From Calliphora vicina (taxonomy: Eukaryota > Arthropoda > Insecta > Diptera > Calliphoridae): a DNA stretch of 64,000 bases. Positions 46,618 through 57,309 of this stretch are shown here, one piece after another. The stretch covers positions 20,277,701 to 20,341,700 of the forward strand of contig NC_088783.1 in the NCBI RefSeq assembly GCF_958450345.1, read 5' to 3'. Positions within the stretch are counted from its first letter, which is position 1, and the number at the start of each line of letters is the position of its first letter. The notes beneath the pieces were generated by a model, which saw only the letters and a program-made list of their open reading frames with translations, had not been told where the DNA came from and did not search any database. The translations under genes were made by a program, and so were the position numbers.

Positions 46618-47258
46618 ACAACTCAAGCTAGCGAGCAGCTGGATTCATCCAAATGCTGAGAAATTGGGTATCATACGAGTTGAAGCCGAGAGGCCCTGAA
46701 AACCGACTTTGCATGTCCGAAATGATGTTCGAACACTATAAACGAAAATTATTCTTGCATCGAATCACTACTTGCGTTGCAGAACGAATCGATTACGATA
46801 AACCGAAGCATAAGAGATCGTACGTGAAGTATCCAGGCGCTAAGGCAATTCTCTGTATTTGATGGAACCAAAAGGATCCTATCTGTTATGACCTGCTGAA
46901 AACTGCCCAGACTATGCTCTGTTTGAAGCGATCATTCACCGAAAAACGCCCAGAATATGTGGCCGGACATGAAACCTTAATATTCCATCATGAGAACGCT
47001 CGGCCACATTATTCAATACATGTTAAAAACTATTTATAATGATGTGGTTTGGAACTATTGCCACACCCGCCTTAAAGTCCATTTCTTGCCCCATCCGAAT
47101 TCAATTTATTTCAATCGATGTAGAACGCTCTCTCTGGTATAAGATTCACTTTGGAAGAGAGTATCCGATATTGGCATGACTCGTTCTAGGCCACAAATTA
47201 TGAGCAGTTCTTTTGGATCGGAATTCATATGTTGCCAGAAAGATCCAATACTTTATAT
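46618..47258 (+). pseudogene. Mariner transposase relic 3
   Basis: Pieces of a mariner transposase in order: a helix-turn-helix remnant, LKPRGPENRLCMSEMMFEHYKRKLFLHRI (residues 10-38 of the open frame at 46653), then a region where the first catalytic Asp is expected (VAERIDYDKPKHKRS; the canonical Asp-Glu is not preserved). After a stop come HHENARPHYS-type text, a proline-rich stretch at about 47065-47100 and a C-terminal MLPERS. Several stops and frameshifts are present. A functional protein would be about 345 aa with a DD34D triad; here the second position reads HEN in place of HDN. Terminal inverted repeats were not found. Confidence 0.8.
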
Positions 47259-47504
47259 AGTACACAAATATTTCAAAACCAAAATCCGCATTTTTAAGTC
47301 ATACAACAAATAATTTTTTGAATTTTATATGAAAAATAAAAATTTTGTTTTTGAAATACTACCCAATAAGCATTTTTACTGGAGTTCAAGTTGAAAGCAA
47401 GTGTAATTCAAGCCTTGAATTATAGCCAAGCAATTAAATTACAGTTATATTACACTTTATTTCAATAGCATTTTCCAGTAAAAAGGATACATAAATTCAA
47501 GCTA

Positions 47505-49158
47505 CAGTATTGGCCATAACTAAAGCACCCCCTCAATAGATTTTTTCAAAACATAATTTTTTGGATAAAAAATGCTTTTTGAATTCTGATTTGTATATAT
47601 TTCATTAACTTATATTGTTAATGTTCATATAACATTCATTTAGTAAAAGATAATTTTATGAACAATTAATTTAAAATGATAAATCATATAAAAACACAAA
47701 ACGCAACGGACAAAACAAAAGCACCCTCTTATAAGATGTTTAACAATTTGATTACGCTACTGTATATTTGCATTGTGAGTTGACCGGACTGACAACGAAT
47801 GGACTTAAAAATTCCAGAAGATAAAAATAAAGAAAGGCGTAGTGTTATAATTTAAGTTTTATACAGTTTATTGTAATAAAAACAATGGCATGGAAAAAGT
47901 ACTCCAGTGAATTTAACATTAAAGTTATTGAAGACTGGAAGACGGGCTTATCACGACATGAATTGAGTAAATAATATTCAATTAACAGATCAGTTTTTTT
48001 CAGGCTCATTTCAAAGTTATTGCAGACTGGTCGCATATCAACGGTGCATTCTGGAGGACGTCCGCGAAAATAAACACGATATTATGATTCCTTGATCAAA
48101 AGAGCAATTCAAAAAGATCCTACGGCATAATCTAGTCAAGTATGAACATGTTTAAGATTATGCGTTAGCGAAAGAACAATCCGTTGAAGAGTAGTAGAAG
48201 TCGGATTATTCAGTTGACGACCAGCAAAAAAACTCATTATATCAGCTAATAACAAGAAAGCTAGACTGGAGTTTGCCAAAGCGCAGATCGACTAGATTGT
48301 CCAAAAATGGAAGACAGTACTGTTCACTGACGAATCCAAATACAACTTAAAAAGTTCCGATGGAATAAGGCGTGTACGCAGACCAAAGGAGAAAGACTGA
48401 ATCCTAAGTATTGTAAATGAACAACTAAACATGGAGGAGGCAATGTAATGGTCTGGGGTTGATTTTCTGGTCAAGGAATTGGGCCAATTCATAAAATTAA
48501 TGAGATTATGGATCATTTTATGTACCGTGATATAATGAAAGATGTAATTTTGCCTTATGCCAGTGAAGAGATGCCACTTAAAGGGAGCTTCCAACAGGAT
48601 AAAGATCCTAAGCACACCTCAAAAATTTGTAAGACTTGGCTACAGAGCAATAATATTCAAGTTATTCATTGGACTCCTCAATCCCCCAATATCAATCCTA
48701 TTGAGAACTTGAGGGATATTGTTAATATGAAAATAAAACGTGAAAATTGCCGAAATAAGGATCGGAAATTTTCACGATTTATTTCAAGCCGTTAAAATAG
48801 CCTGGGAAGGAATATTGCAAGACAAGATAAAAAACTTAATATCTTCTATGCCTAAGTGATGTGCTTGTGTCATCCAATGCAAAGGATTTGCAACAAAATA
48901 GTACTTAAAATTAGTGTTATATTATATCCATCAAGGGGTGCTTTAGTTTTGTCCGTTTCATTTTCTACCTTAAAATATTTTTTGATTTTAAGTTACCACT
49001 TATGGAAAGATTAACTTTAAAAGTATTTGTTTATCGATAATAAACATATTAACAACTGAAAATAATACATAATCGAAATTTAAAACATTGTTTTTATAAA
49101 AGAAAATATAATATGAACAAAATTCACTGAGGGGGTGCTTTAGTTATGGCCGATACTG
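47505..49158 (+). mobile_element. Tc1-like transposon with both ends intact
   Basis: The left end is CAGTATTGGCCATAACTAAA + GCACCCCCTCAAT. The right end in reverse complement is CAGTATCGGCCATAACTAAA + GCACCCCCTCAGT, so only a few mismatches occur over more than 30 bp. TA duplication is present at 47503-47504 and 49159-49160. A second internal copy of the terminal motif (ACGGACAAAACAAAAGCACC, about 47706) and its inverse (about 48937-48955) give an IR-DR-like arrangement of about 200 bp at each end. Length 1654 bp is typical for Tc1-like elements. Confidence 0.92.
47885..48859 (+). pseudogene. Tc1-like transposase pseudogene (DD34E)
   Basis: It begins ATGGCATGGAAAAAGTACTC. A paired-like helix-turn-helix region is followed by the GGRPRK AT-hook-like motif near 48055. 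The catalytic core shows the first Asp in LFTDESKYN (about 48318-48345). The second Asp is in FQQDKDPKHTS and the Glu in NPIENL, with exactly 34 residues between them (residues 31 and 66 of the open stretch starting at 48508). In-frame stops and frameshifts occur near 47970, 48130, 48200, 48285, 48400 and 48460, and the C-terminus is out of frame after about 48780. It cannot produce transposase, but the 48508-48795 stretch is conserved in sequence. The function of active relatives is cut-and-paste transposition into TA. Confidence 0.9.
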
Positions 49159-49159
49159 T

Positions 49160-49715
49160 ATATATTTTTTTTTATTTGAAAACTATTTAATTTTTTACAA
49201 ATATTTTCAAGTTTAAAACATAATTACATACATTTGCATTCAAGTGAAATTCCAACAAAATGTTCTTGAATTTTTGGACTTTTGGTGCTTTTGTGTAGTT
49301 AGTTTTGATTTTCTTTATACTTTTGTTCTAAATCCTCTATCAAGAAAATTAGTTTAAAAGTAAAAAGACTTTTGAATTAAATTCTTAAATAAAGTTTTTG
49401 AGTGTAATTTAATGTCTTATCAACAATATTTCAATGTTCCATTTTTGAAATGAAAGATAACTTGTTTTTCAAGGTGTCAGCCGAAACATTTATTGACAAA
49501 CATTGATTTTCTAGATATGATTATAGATCTTTTGCCAACCAGGTAAACAAGCAACATTTAGTAGAGTCGGTCACATTTTTCAAATATTTGAAAAAATAAA
49601 AGTAACACAGTATTCAGCAAATACTTCACTCCTTCTAATCTCCTCACTATTTACACCTGTTATATCCAACCGAAAATGAGATTCAACTCCCATATATAGG
49701 CAGGTCTTTCATAGT
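49160..49715. other. AT-rich DNA, no gene seen
   Basis: The Tc1 element appears to sit inside older sequence: ATTCAAGC precedes it, and related TTCAAGT and ATTCAAGTGA phrases follow. An ACCCAATAAGCATTTTT phrase at 47368 may be a MITE end. Nothing else is supported. Confidence 0.3.
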
Positions 49716-50150
49716 CTATTTTGGAGCTTCTCGATTGCGTACAGGATAGGGCGAAGGTGATTATTGGTGAAAGTAGGTTATCCAACTCTCTTCATTCTCT
49801 GGAGCACCCACGCAATGTAGTCTGCGTTTCACTATTTTATCGGTACTACAATGGAATGTGTTCTGATGAAATTAGGGAACTTGTTCCTGATACCAGAATA
49901 TTTTTACGTAATACACGTTTTTCATCAAGAATACATCCCTCTGTGGTCGATTAATACACAAACTTCCCGCTGAAATGTTTCCTGTAATTTTCATTGTAGG
50001 AAAGCTCTTTTCTCCCTCCCATAACTTATTTCCCTAGTTCTAACACAATGCTTTTCACGAGTAGGAGTCATTCTCTGTGTTCAGGTCCAAGAAGAAAAAA
50101 ATAAATAAAGAGAGGAGTTTAAAGCCTTAAATGCTGTTGATAGACTGATG
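49715..50150 (+). pseudogene. LINE reverse transcriptase C-terminal relic with 3' tail
   Basis: The open stretch 49721-49954 encodes LLDCVQDRAKVIIGE, then LEHPRNVVCVSLFYRYYNGMCSDE and FSSRIHPSVVD. This block (RA..LI....., LEHRR.V..LSLFYRYYHG.C) is the characteristic C-terminal region downstream of reverse transcriptase in several insect non-LTR retrotransposons. After a stop, FNNLPAEMFP-like text continues in a shifted frame. The element probably ends in the GATGATAATGATGA-type tail near 50145-50162. The copy is heavily 5' truncated. It is a different family from the Jockey-type copy at 37.4 kb. Confidence 0.75.
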
Positions 50151-50175
50151 ATAATGATGAAAATTATTTTGACGT

Positions 50176-50353
50176 AATCATAACTACACGAAACTATTGC
50201 CGTTGTAGCCAACATAAGCTATTTTCTATTTTCCTAGGCGACAACGAACAATATGTAGCGAAACATCAATATTCACTGTCAGCTGGTTATGATCTTACTG
50301 TAGCTAAATATAGGGCGACGATTGCTGCCAACGGCATTTGTAGTCGTGTAGCT
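50176..50353. mobile_element. Possible palindromic MITE (GCTACACGACTACA arms)
   Basis: The left text AACTACACGAAACTATTGCC + GTTGTAGCC and the reverse complement of the right text AGCTACACGACTACAAATGC + CGTTGGCAGC align with mismatches over about 35 bp. Ends and target duplication are unclear. Confidence 0.45.
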
Positions 50354-50468
50354 GTGTAGTCTGCTGTAGTCTATGTGTTTAAATCATAAGAATGAATAAA
50401 ATCACGTTTTTTTCTTAGGTTCTTCGAAACTTTAGCTTGTCTAAGTCACTATAAATTTGTTAATCATA

Positions 50469-50516
50469 TAGGAATGTCCTATAGATCTTATATATAAGAT
50501 CTATAGGACTTTCCTA
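50469..50516. repeat. 48-bp near-perfect palindrome without a loop
   Basis: The inner 32 bp (50477-50508; half-site TCCTATAGATCTTATA) is a perfect palindrome. Eight more bases on each side match with one mismatch. It lies in otherwise unremarkable AT-rich DNA. Confidence 0.95.
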
Positions 50517-50602
50517 GTGTTTGTAGGACTTTAGAAAACGTTTACTGATGATAAGATCCCAATGAAATTTGCATTTAGGTGAATAGCTTAAAATTGTATA
50601 GG

Positions 50603-50710
50603 CCGTATTCATAAACAATTTTTAAATTTAAACAACATTTTAAAATCAAATTTTGTATGGAAATGTTGCTTTAAAACATTGATTAAATTAAAAAAAATTT
50701 ATGAATACGG
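50603..50710. mobile_element. Short palindromic MITE, CCGTATTCATAAA ends
   Basis: The left end CCGTATTCATAAACAATTTT and the right end TTTATGAATACGG are inverted, with weaker matching inside (TTAAACAACATTTTAAA against GTTGCTTTAAAAC). Length is 108 bp. Confidence 0.7.
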
Positions 50711-50714
50711 GGGT

Positions 50715-51955
50715 ATGTATTTAAACAAAAAATCTTTGTGTAATGAAGAGTTAAATGACGATTTTCATTCAATATTTTAAAAATGTGAATTCTAAAAAAA
50801 CACGTGTTCTAAATTACTCTTAAATTGCTACCTCTGCTGGTTGATATTTACTTAATTAAGTTATAAAAACTTTACAAATGTTCTTCACTATTTTTTCCAT
50901 TAAATACCCTTTAACAAATATATAAGTATGTATTGTATATGGAGTAAAATAAATTGTGGCAACAGAGCGTAATAAATTCACGCTAAAGGCCATGTATACC
51001 TAGTAATACTATACTCTGTATCTCTATCTTACAATTTACAATATAATAAAAATGTAAAACTCAAATCATGAATACAACAAGCAAAATAAAAAAAACATTT
51101 CAAAATGACATTTGAACTTTAAACTGACACTATTTTTATTTGTTCTCACAACAAACACACTGTAAATTAAATAACACAGAGTGTAAAATAATTTTACACA
51201 TTAAAGAGCACGAAGAAGGAGGAGAAAAACACAACACACACTGAAAATTCAACAGGTGGTTGCTGTTCATTTAGTGTTTTGGTTGAAAACCTCATTATCT
51301 CATATTCTAACAAATACAAGCGCATACTTTTAGGCGCTTAAACAGATTTTCTTAATAAACTTGATGTTAAATGCGAATGTATACAAAATGTAAATGTGGT
51401 TTAAATTAAGATTATAACAATTCGTGTTCGTATTTCTTATTAAGTAATTTATGTTAATTATACGTCTGTAAACATACATTTAATATGAGTTTTTCACTTA
51501 AGTACGAGTTCATATTTTTACATTTTAATGATTTTTCAGAAATAAGATACCAATTAAAATTGAATGGCTTTAAAGGGTCATTCATTTATATACCAGTTTT
51601 ATGTGCCTCTACAAAGGAATACTTAAATGAAATTAAAGTATTCATTCACATTGTACATATGTATATAATTAAATGTTAAAGTAATTGAGGGAACAATACA
51701 TTGAGGAAGTAATGTTTAAGGTAGTAAATAGTGTCCAGGATAAATACATACTGCATAACTTTACACTAGACCAGTAACTAGTAATAATAAACATAGTAAG
51801 TTCTTCAAGAAGACTTATTACTTAAATAATATAACTAGTGCAATGTTAACAATTTCTAGCTTTAACACAGCGCATGTATTTTTATGCAGATTTACAATGC
51901 CAGTGCGAATGAATAAAACTTAAATTTCTATAGAATTTATAATATATATATATGG
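50715..51955. other. AT-rich intergenic DNA, no gene supported
   Basis: No coding signal is supported. The 64-aa frame at 51485-51679 has no domain. Simple repeats are frequent. Confidence 0.4.
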
Positions 51956-52222
51956 ACATTAGGGTGGTACCATTTGTATGAAGGGAAAATAATGTTTCGA
52001 TGTACCCAACTAAAATTAATGTTTAGTTTGCTTGAGCAGACCATTTCTCAAATGTTTTGTCTTGGCTTCAGTATAATGTGCGACAACCTCGATTTTCCGC
52101 ACATTACATATTCGGGGCTTTGAAATTATCCTTGCTGTTTCTTGTACCAGTGCGAATGAGTGAATGATGACTATGGTGTGACACAGACCACATGTCTTAT
52201 TTCAGGATCGCGAATGCCATTA
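51956..52222. other. TTAGGGTGGT element start and a short direct repeat
   Basis: ATTAGGGTGGTACC at 51958 resembles the element starts at 13166, 13551 and 55820. CCAGTGCGAATGA occurs at about 51900 and again at about 52146, bracketing the stretch as a 13-bp direct repeat. Its nature is unresolved. Confidence 0.35.
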
Positions 52223-52223
52223 A

Positions 52224-52547
52224 GCAAAAAACCGGGACAACCTCGATTTTTGTCCTATTTTTCATCTATATATCTGGATTATATATAGTAAGATGGAGCT
52301 ACAATGGGTCAACATCGGGGAAAAATATTTTTTTGAATTTTTTTTTCATCAATTATTGTTTTTCATAAATTATTTTTCCTCAAAAAATATTTTTTAAAAA
52401 TATTATTTGGGGAAAAATAAAATATTTATTAAAAAAAAAAAATTTTTTTTTAAAAATTTAATTTGTTTAAATAAAAATATTTTTAAGTATAATTTGGTGA
52501 AGGGTGTATAATATTCGGCACAGCCGAATATAGCTCTCTTACTTGTT
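52224..52547 (+). mobile_element. Family 2 Helentron-like element, copy 2c (3' half)
   Basis: It starts inside the consensus (AAACCGGGACAACCTCGATT) and ends with the hairpin ATTCGGCACAGCCGAATATA followed by GCTCTCTTACTTGTT. This is the clearest 3' terminus of family 2 in the window. Confidence 0.75.
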
Positions 52548-52723
52548 GTATTAAAATTATTAAAAGTAATCGCATAAAATCTTAAAATAAATTTTAAAAA
52601 ATATTCGATTTTGTCGAATAATTCGAGACAAAAAAACCGGTTTGTCGAATAACTCGAAAACCGTCCTTCTGTAAAAACCGGTTTAAGAAAACGAAAACCG
52701 TTTTGAAAACTCTACTTCAAATG

Positions 52724-53404
52724 CTACAAATTCGGATGACTTTCCCCTGGATAAATAAGCTGTATCAAACGCTGGATTTCAAGAACTACTGCTGCATTCT
52801 CTTTTAATTCCAATATCAACTTTATAGATTTTCTCTTCGTTGTTCCACGCGTTTCTAATGGCAACTGTATCAAACTGGAACTTGAAAACATGAAATGATA
52901 TACTGCCATCAAAACTAGGAGCCTTTATTCTATTAGATGCTTCAAGATCATGTTTTTGATCGACACCATTCTGTAAATCTGATACATTCTTGCTGTTAAT
53001 AACCTCAGACATTTCCTGAATTTTCTCATTTGTGTCTCTAGAGGATTCTTGAAGTTTCGCTTCCATTTCAGCTAAGTGTTTAATAGTTTCTTTGACTTCA
53101 GCTTTAACCTCAACACGAATTATCTCCTTGTGCAAGAAGTTTCTCGTTGTTGACTCTAGCAGTTCTTGAACTTCTCTAGAATTTTCTTCTTTCCATTTTT
53201 TCCATCATAGCCGCAAACATTGTGCTTCAATTCATGCTGATTGTTGTTGTACGAGTACAAGCTTCCATTTCTTCTTTATACTCCAACTCGTAAGTTCCGA
53301 TATTAACATCACGCCGCTTGAATTCATCTATGAGCCATTTCTGCAATTCTGCCTTGTTACCTGACAACTCTACTTCAAATATTCTTTTAGTTCTTCAAAC
53401 TTCA
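52724..53404 (-). pseudogene. gypsy-type gag N-terminal fragment
   Basis: The minus-strand open stretch 53135-52779 encodes a charged, probably coiled-coil segment (KETIKHLAEMEAKLQESS) and then IKAPSFDGSISFHVFKFQFDTVAIRNAWNNEEK. That is the hallmark start of the retrotransposon gag domain in Mag/gypsy-like elements. A frameshift near 52830 moves the continuation (LILELKENAAVVL) into the frame 52912-52724. Upstream, 53404-53140 contains further in-frame stops and a likely gag start near 53404. Gag would form the virus-like particle in an intact element; this copy is dead. Confidence 0.7.
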
Positions 53405-53440
53405 TGCTTATTATTTTGCAATCCCACTTCTGAAACAAAT

Positions 53441-53872
53441 TGTTACGTTTTTACCTTTTAAAAACGTGGTTTATTTCCTTTATAGTTTAGTAGTTTAAAA
53501 TTGTAACAACTCGTTATTTATTCATATGTATTAAATTATTATTATATTCATATTTATTCATATTATTTATTCATATTTATTCATATGTAATTAAATAGTC
53601 ACTCAGTGTTTTTTATACACGTTTATAAATTCGCAGAAATACGCACACTTTATAATGTACAAGTAGACACTGGCAATGCAGTTAATGTCTTTACTTAACG
53701 ATGCTTCAAATTATAATCTCTCGTTTAGTGTTCTCATGGCCAATTTATATACGCTGCATTACCATCTAGAAAGCACTATTTCTACAATGATCTTCAAACT
53801 AGAATATTCGAATTCTAGAGCTTTCTCTGTTAATCATTAATCATTTTATTCAATGTTGTATGTTCCACAACA
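53441..53872 (-). repeat. LTR (432 bp) of the gypsy-like element
   Basis: Bounded on the plus strand by TGTTACG at 53441 and CACAACA ending at 53872, giving the usual TG...CA ends on the coding strand. It contains TTATTCATA-type tandem text at 53517-53590. The adjacent TGTTTCAGAAGTGGGATT (read on the minus strand, about 53420-53437) is a plausible primer-binding-site region. A related solo LTR lies at 61297-61615. Confidence 0.75.
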
Positions 53873-54008
53873 ATGTTAATAATAAACACAGATATGTTAA
53901 AGTTTGAGAGGCACTGCTGTTTGAGAGCCATTATACAACTTTAAACCAGCCCTTAAAACAGTTATATTTAAATTCAAGTACAATTTAGTAACAATATGTT
54001 TTATTTAA

Positions 54009-54190
54009 GGGCACTGCTACACCTTTAATATATATTGACCGCGATTCAGTATCGCAATATTTATTGAACGTGTAGCATGCAGTATTGATGGATCGCGATC
54101 CAAATCGCAGAATAACCTAATTTTGCGTGATCCATTACAATGGATCACGATTAAAATATCACAATGTATATTGAACGTGTAGCAGTGCCC
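54009..54190. mobile_element. Palindromic MITE, TIR GGGCACTGCTACAC, TAA target
   Basis: Ends GGGCACTGCTACAC and GTGTAGCAGTGCCC are perfect inverted repeats flanked by TAA (54006-54008 and 54191-54193). The interior is nearly palindromic with several GATC/CGCGATC phrases. A 3-bp TAA target with GGGC-type ends points to PIF/Harbinger. Length is 182 bp. Confidence 0.88.
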
Positions 54191-54394
54191 TAAGAGAAAT
54201 ATGTAAAAAAATCACGGACACCTTAAAAAAATAAAATTTATATCCTTGGATTTGGTTCACTAAATATTGATTGCAGGACAAACATATTGAGAAATGGTAT
54301 CTTAGAATGAATTAAGCTTTTATATTATTTATTTGGGAACATCCACAACTTTTTTGGGCGGCATCCCTAATATACACATGTATATTGTTCATTC

Positions 54395-54793
54395 CCAGCG
54401 GGAAAAATATGCGGTAAAGAGGCCTTCCTAAATGCCTCATTTTGCAGGCACAAAGACTTCTAGCCGCATTGCAAAATCATTTAAATTTTACACGTTGTGT
54501 CATTGCGAGCCAAGGCCTTGCATACTCGCTGCTGTTAGAGGACTATGGGAAAGTCTACTTATGATGGACTGCAAGCAATTTATTGTTGTAAATTTGTAAG
54601 GAGAATTAATCAAAGACATGCAGAGTATTTTATCTTTTGATTTACTCACTGGTTGTTAGAAGGGGATTTATAGGGCTTCTTGAACACCTTCTAAGAGCAG
54701 GCAGAGTGGAATGAGTATAGGATCTTTCTGAATGTGTAAGAATGCCTTTTAGAAGGCCTACGAACTTAAGTCCTATCATTTTTTCCCGCTGGG
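54395..54793. mobile_element. MITE with TIR CCCAGCGGGAAAAA
   Basis: The left end CCCAGCGGGAAAAATATG and the right end TTTTTTCCCGCTGGG are inverted. ATT lies on both sides (54392-54394, 54794-54796). The interior is notably less AT-rich than surroundings and has inverted phrases (AGGCCTTCCTAAATGCC near 54421; CCTTTTAGAAGGCCT near 54750). There is no ORF. Confidence 0.82.
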
Positions 54794-54799
54794 ATTATA

Positions 54800-55815
54800 C
54801 TCATATCTCATAGAGTCAATACAACTGTAAAATATATGTCAAATGTGAATAAGAAAAGGCATTGCACAGTGGAAACGAAAATATATTAATTAAATTCAGA
54901 AAGAAAAAAAAATAATGAAATGCCAAATGCAATAGTTTTAAAATTTAGTTTGGTTTTGAATTTCTAATTGATGTAAGAAAATGACAAGAACCGTAATAAC
55001 ATTTATAATAAAAATCACGACATAATTTTTTTTTGTCAGAAATATTTGTCAGAATTTGATTTTTATTATTTTTTCATTTTTTTTTATTTTTTTGGCAAAT
55101 ATAAAAATTAATTATTGTATTTTACTTATTGTACTTTTAAGATTTAATTATTGTACTTGTCAAGTTTTGTATTTTTCACCTGACACTGTAGTAAATTGTT
55201 CTCTGAGTTCCTTTAAAATCACTAGTGCTTTTGCATGACATTCTGTGAGTGGCAATAACACAACACATTGTTACAAAAAACTTTAAACATTATTTGAAAT
55301 AACAATACCATACATAAGATCGAAATGTAACTTTAAAATATATAAAACTGAAAAATAGGTAAAATAACAACTAAGCAATTTTGTGTTAAATATTTAACAC
55401 ACTTTCTTGTGAAACATACTGTTCACCTTAAAACCTGCTACATTTATAGCATTTTTATGTTTATTAAAATATTTAAGCATTTATTATTCATTTATGTATC
55501 TCTTATATTCTATTTATTATGCTCTGTTTTTTTATAACTTAATAATTTAAAATGTAGAAATGTTTATAAATTGCATATGACAGTTAGAATTAAGCTGTCA
55601 TATATACGATGACTACGATTTCATTATTAAATTTGATTGAACATTATATGAGTATTCCGTTTCAATGGCAGCAAAATGCTGTTTAATCATGTGAAAAATT
55701 TGACACAGTAAAATGCAAACTTTAGCTGTTCATCAAAATGTGCTTGTGCAATTGACAAGTTTATTTCATAATAAACAAGTCTATTGAATAAGGATATTTG
55801 GAATTTAAAATATTA
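54800..55815. other. AT-rich intergenic DNA, no gene seen
   Basis: No supported coding or RNA signal. The 60-aa frame at 55056-55238 is T-rich. Confidence 0.4.
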
Positions 55816-55864
55816 CAATAGGGTGGCGCTTATTTTGTAGATTTTCGGTGGTCTCAAGATCTAA

Positions 55865-56665
55865 AATTTTAGGTATATCAAGCAAAAACCAAAATTTTGT
55901 GAAAATGAGCGAATGCAATTAATTTTGAATAAATTCGAAAAGAATCAATCGATTTTTATGATCGATATCTTATTTCGTTGCTATTATATGTGGCTTGCGA
56001 TAAAGTAATAAATCTGAACAACATGTTCCGTTTTAGATTTTTCATGATTTTTTTTAAAACAAAAAAAATTTATATTTTCATTTAAAAAATATATTTTTTG
56101 CTTCAATTTGTTATTATAACTCCGAAACTACTCAGCCGATTGAAATGCATTATATATGTGAAAATTTGTACATAGCATGGGGAAAATGTTTACAAAATTG
56201 AATCATTCAAAAGAGGAACATTCACTTCTCAATTTTATGTATATCAAACAAAAAACTAAAATTTGATGAAAATGAGCCAATTCACTTAATTGTGAATAAA
56301 TTCGAAAATAATCAATCAATTTTTATGACCGATATCTCATTTAGTTGCCATTATATGTGGCTTTGTGATAGAGTAATAAACCTGAACAATTTCTGCCGTT
56401 TTCGATTTTTCATGATTTTTTTAAAACAAAAAATTATCTATTTTCACATAAAAAATATATTTTTTGCTTCAATTTGTTATTATAACTCCGAAACAACTGA
56501 GTTTATTTTAATAACATCGGAGTAACCCTTTTTAAAAATTTTAAAAAAATCTCTCCATAGAATTGAAAAACTTTACCATTTTTGTACTTAGATAGCCATG
56601 ATACATCAAATCTATATAGTGGTTAGTCAAGCCTTTTTTGCTGTTGATTTGGTAAACAATTTTGT
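55865..56665 (+). mobile_element. Family H element, copy H4 (right part)
   Basis: Two plus-oriented units with the TATAACTCCGAAACTAC marker near 56115 and 56480 (spacing about 365), then the right arm (ATCTCTCCATAGAATTG, GATACATCAAATCTATATAG + TGGTT, GCTGTTGATTTGG). The terminus is diverged. A TAGGGTGGCGCTTATTTTG element start lies immediately upstream (55819). Confidence 0.65.
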
Positions 56666-56682
56666 GAAAAAAAATAGTTTAA

Positions 56683-57056
56683 CCCTCCGACGGTTAAGTA
56701 GTTTTTGCCCTTATACGAAGTACAAGGTCCACAGGGACCTTTAGGGAATTATAGAAAAAAATGTTCTTTTATATATAACATTATTAATTTTTTATGAGTT
56801 TTATATGAAAAAAGCCAAAAAACTATTGTTGAAATTTCAGTACAAGTACCTTTTCACACGTTCCCGTACTAAACACATTTAAATCTCAATAGAAACTAAA
56901 CTATTGGTCGGATCGCTTTGATTTTTTTAAACGATTCTAGATAAAATTTCCTTGGAATACATGTGTGGGCTGGGTATACTTCCCATGGACCATCAAGGAG
57001 TAATTTCAGTTTGAAAATGAAAAAGGTCCCCAGGGACCTTCTCACCCGCCGGAGGG
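56683..57056. mobile_element. piggyBac-type MITE, TTAA target
   Basis: Ends CCCTCCGACGG and CCGCCGGAGGG are inverted and flanked on both sides by TTAA (56679-56682, 57057-57060), the piggyBac target. Two subterminal boxes, AAGGTCCACAGGGACCTT (near 56728) and AAGGTCCCCAGGGACCTT (near 57023), are each imperfect palindromes and could be transposase-binding sites. Length is 374 bp with no ORF. Confidence 0.9.
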
Positions 57057-57071
57057 TTAACAAATTTAGAT

Positions 57072-57306
57072 AGTCGCAGTTTTTTGTTTATATCTCGGCC
57101 ATTTGTGGGCCTATTTTGTTTTAATTTAAATGGCAAACTTAGTTGGATTATTCCGGATTGATGTATCATTCATGTATGTAAGTTATTTGTGTGCTTTGGA
57201 AAGTTGATTTCAACAGACAGGCGGACAGATGGACAGACGCACATTTGTGATCCAGATATTGTAGAAATTACAAACGGAATGACAAACTTATAGTGATGGG
57301 TATAAT
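57072..57306 (-). mobile_element. Family 2 Helentron-like fragment, copy 2f
   Basis: Minus-strand internal piece: TATATCTCGGCCATTTGTGG, then CAACAGACAGGCGGACAGAT and ATTACAAACGGAATGACAAA + CTTATAG. The 3' half is missing. Confidence 0.65.
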
Positions 57307-57309
57307 TAT

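Larger units (their letters stand above)
52700..53872 (-). mobile_element. Ty3/gypsy-like LTR retrotransposon fragment (5' LTR plus partial gag)
   Basis: Minus-strand element. Its 5' LTR occupies 53441-53872, followed downstream by a leader and part of gag. It is truncated near 52700, where unrelated AT-rich sequence begins. Pol and the 3' LTR are not in this window. Confidence 0.75.
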
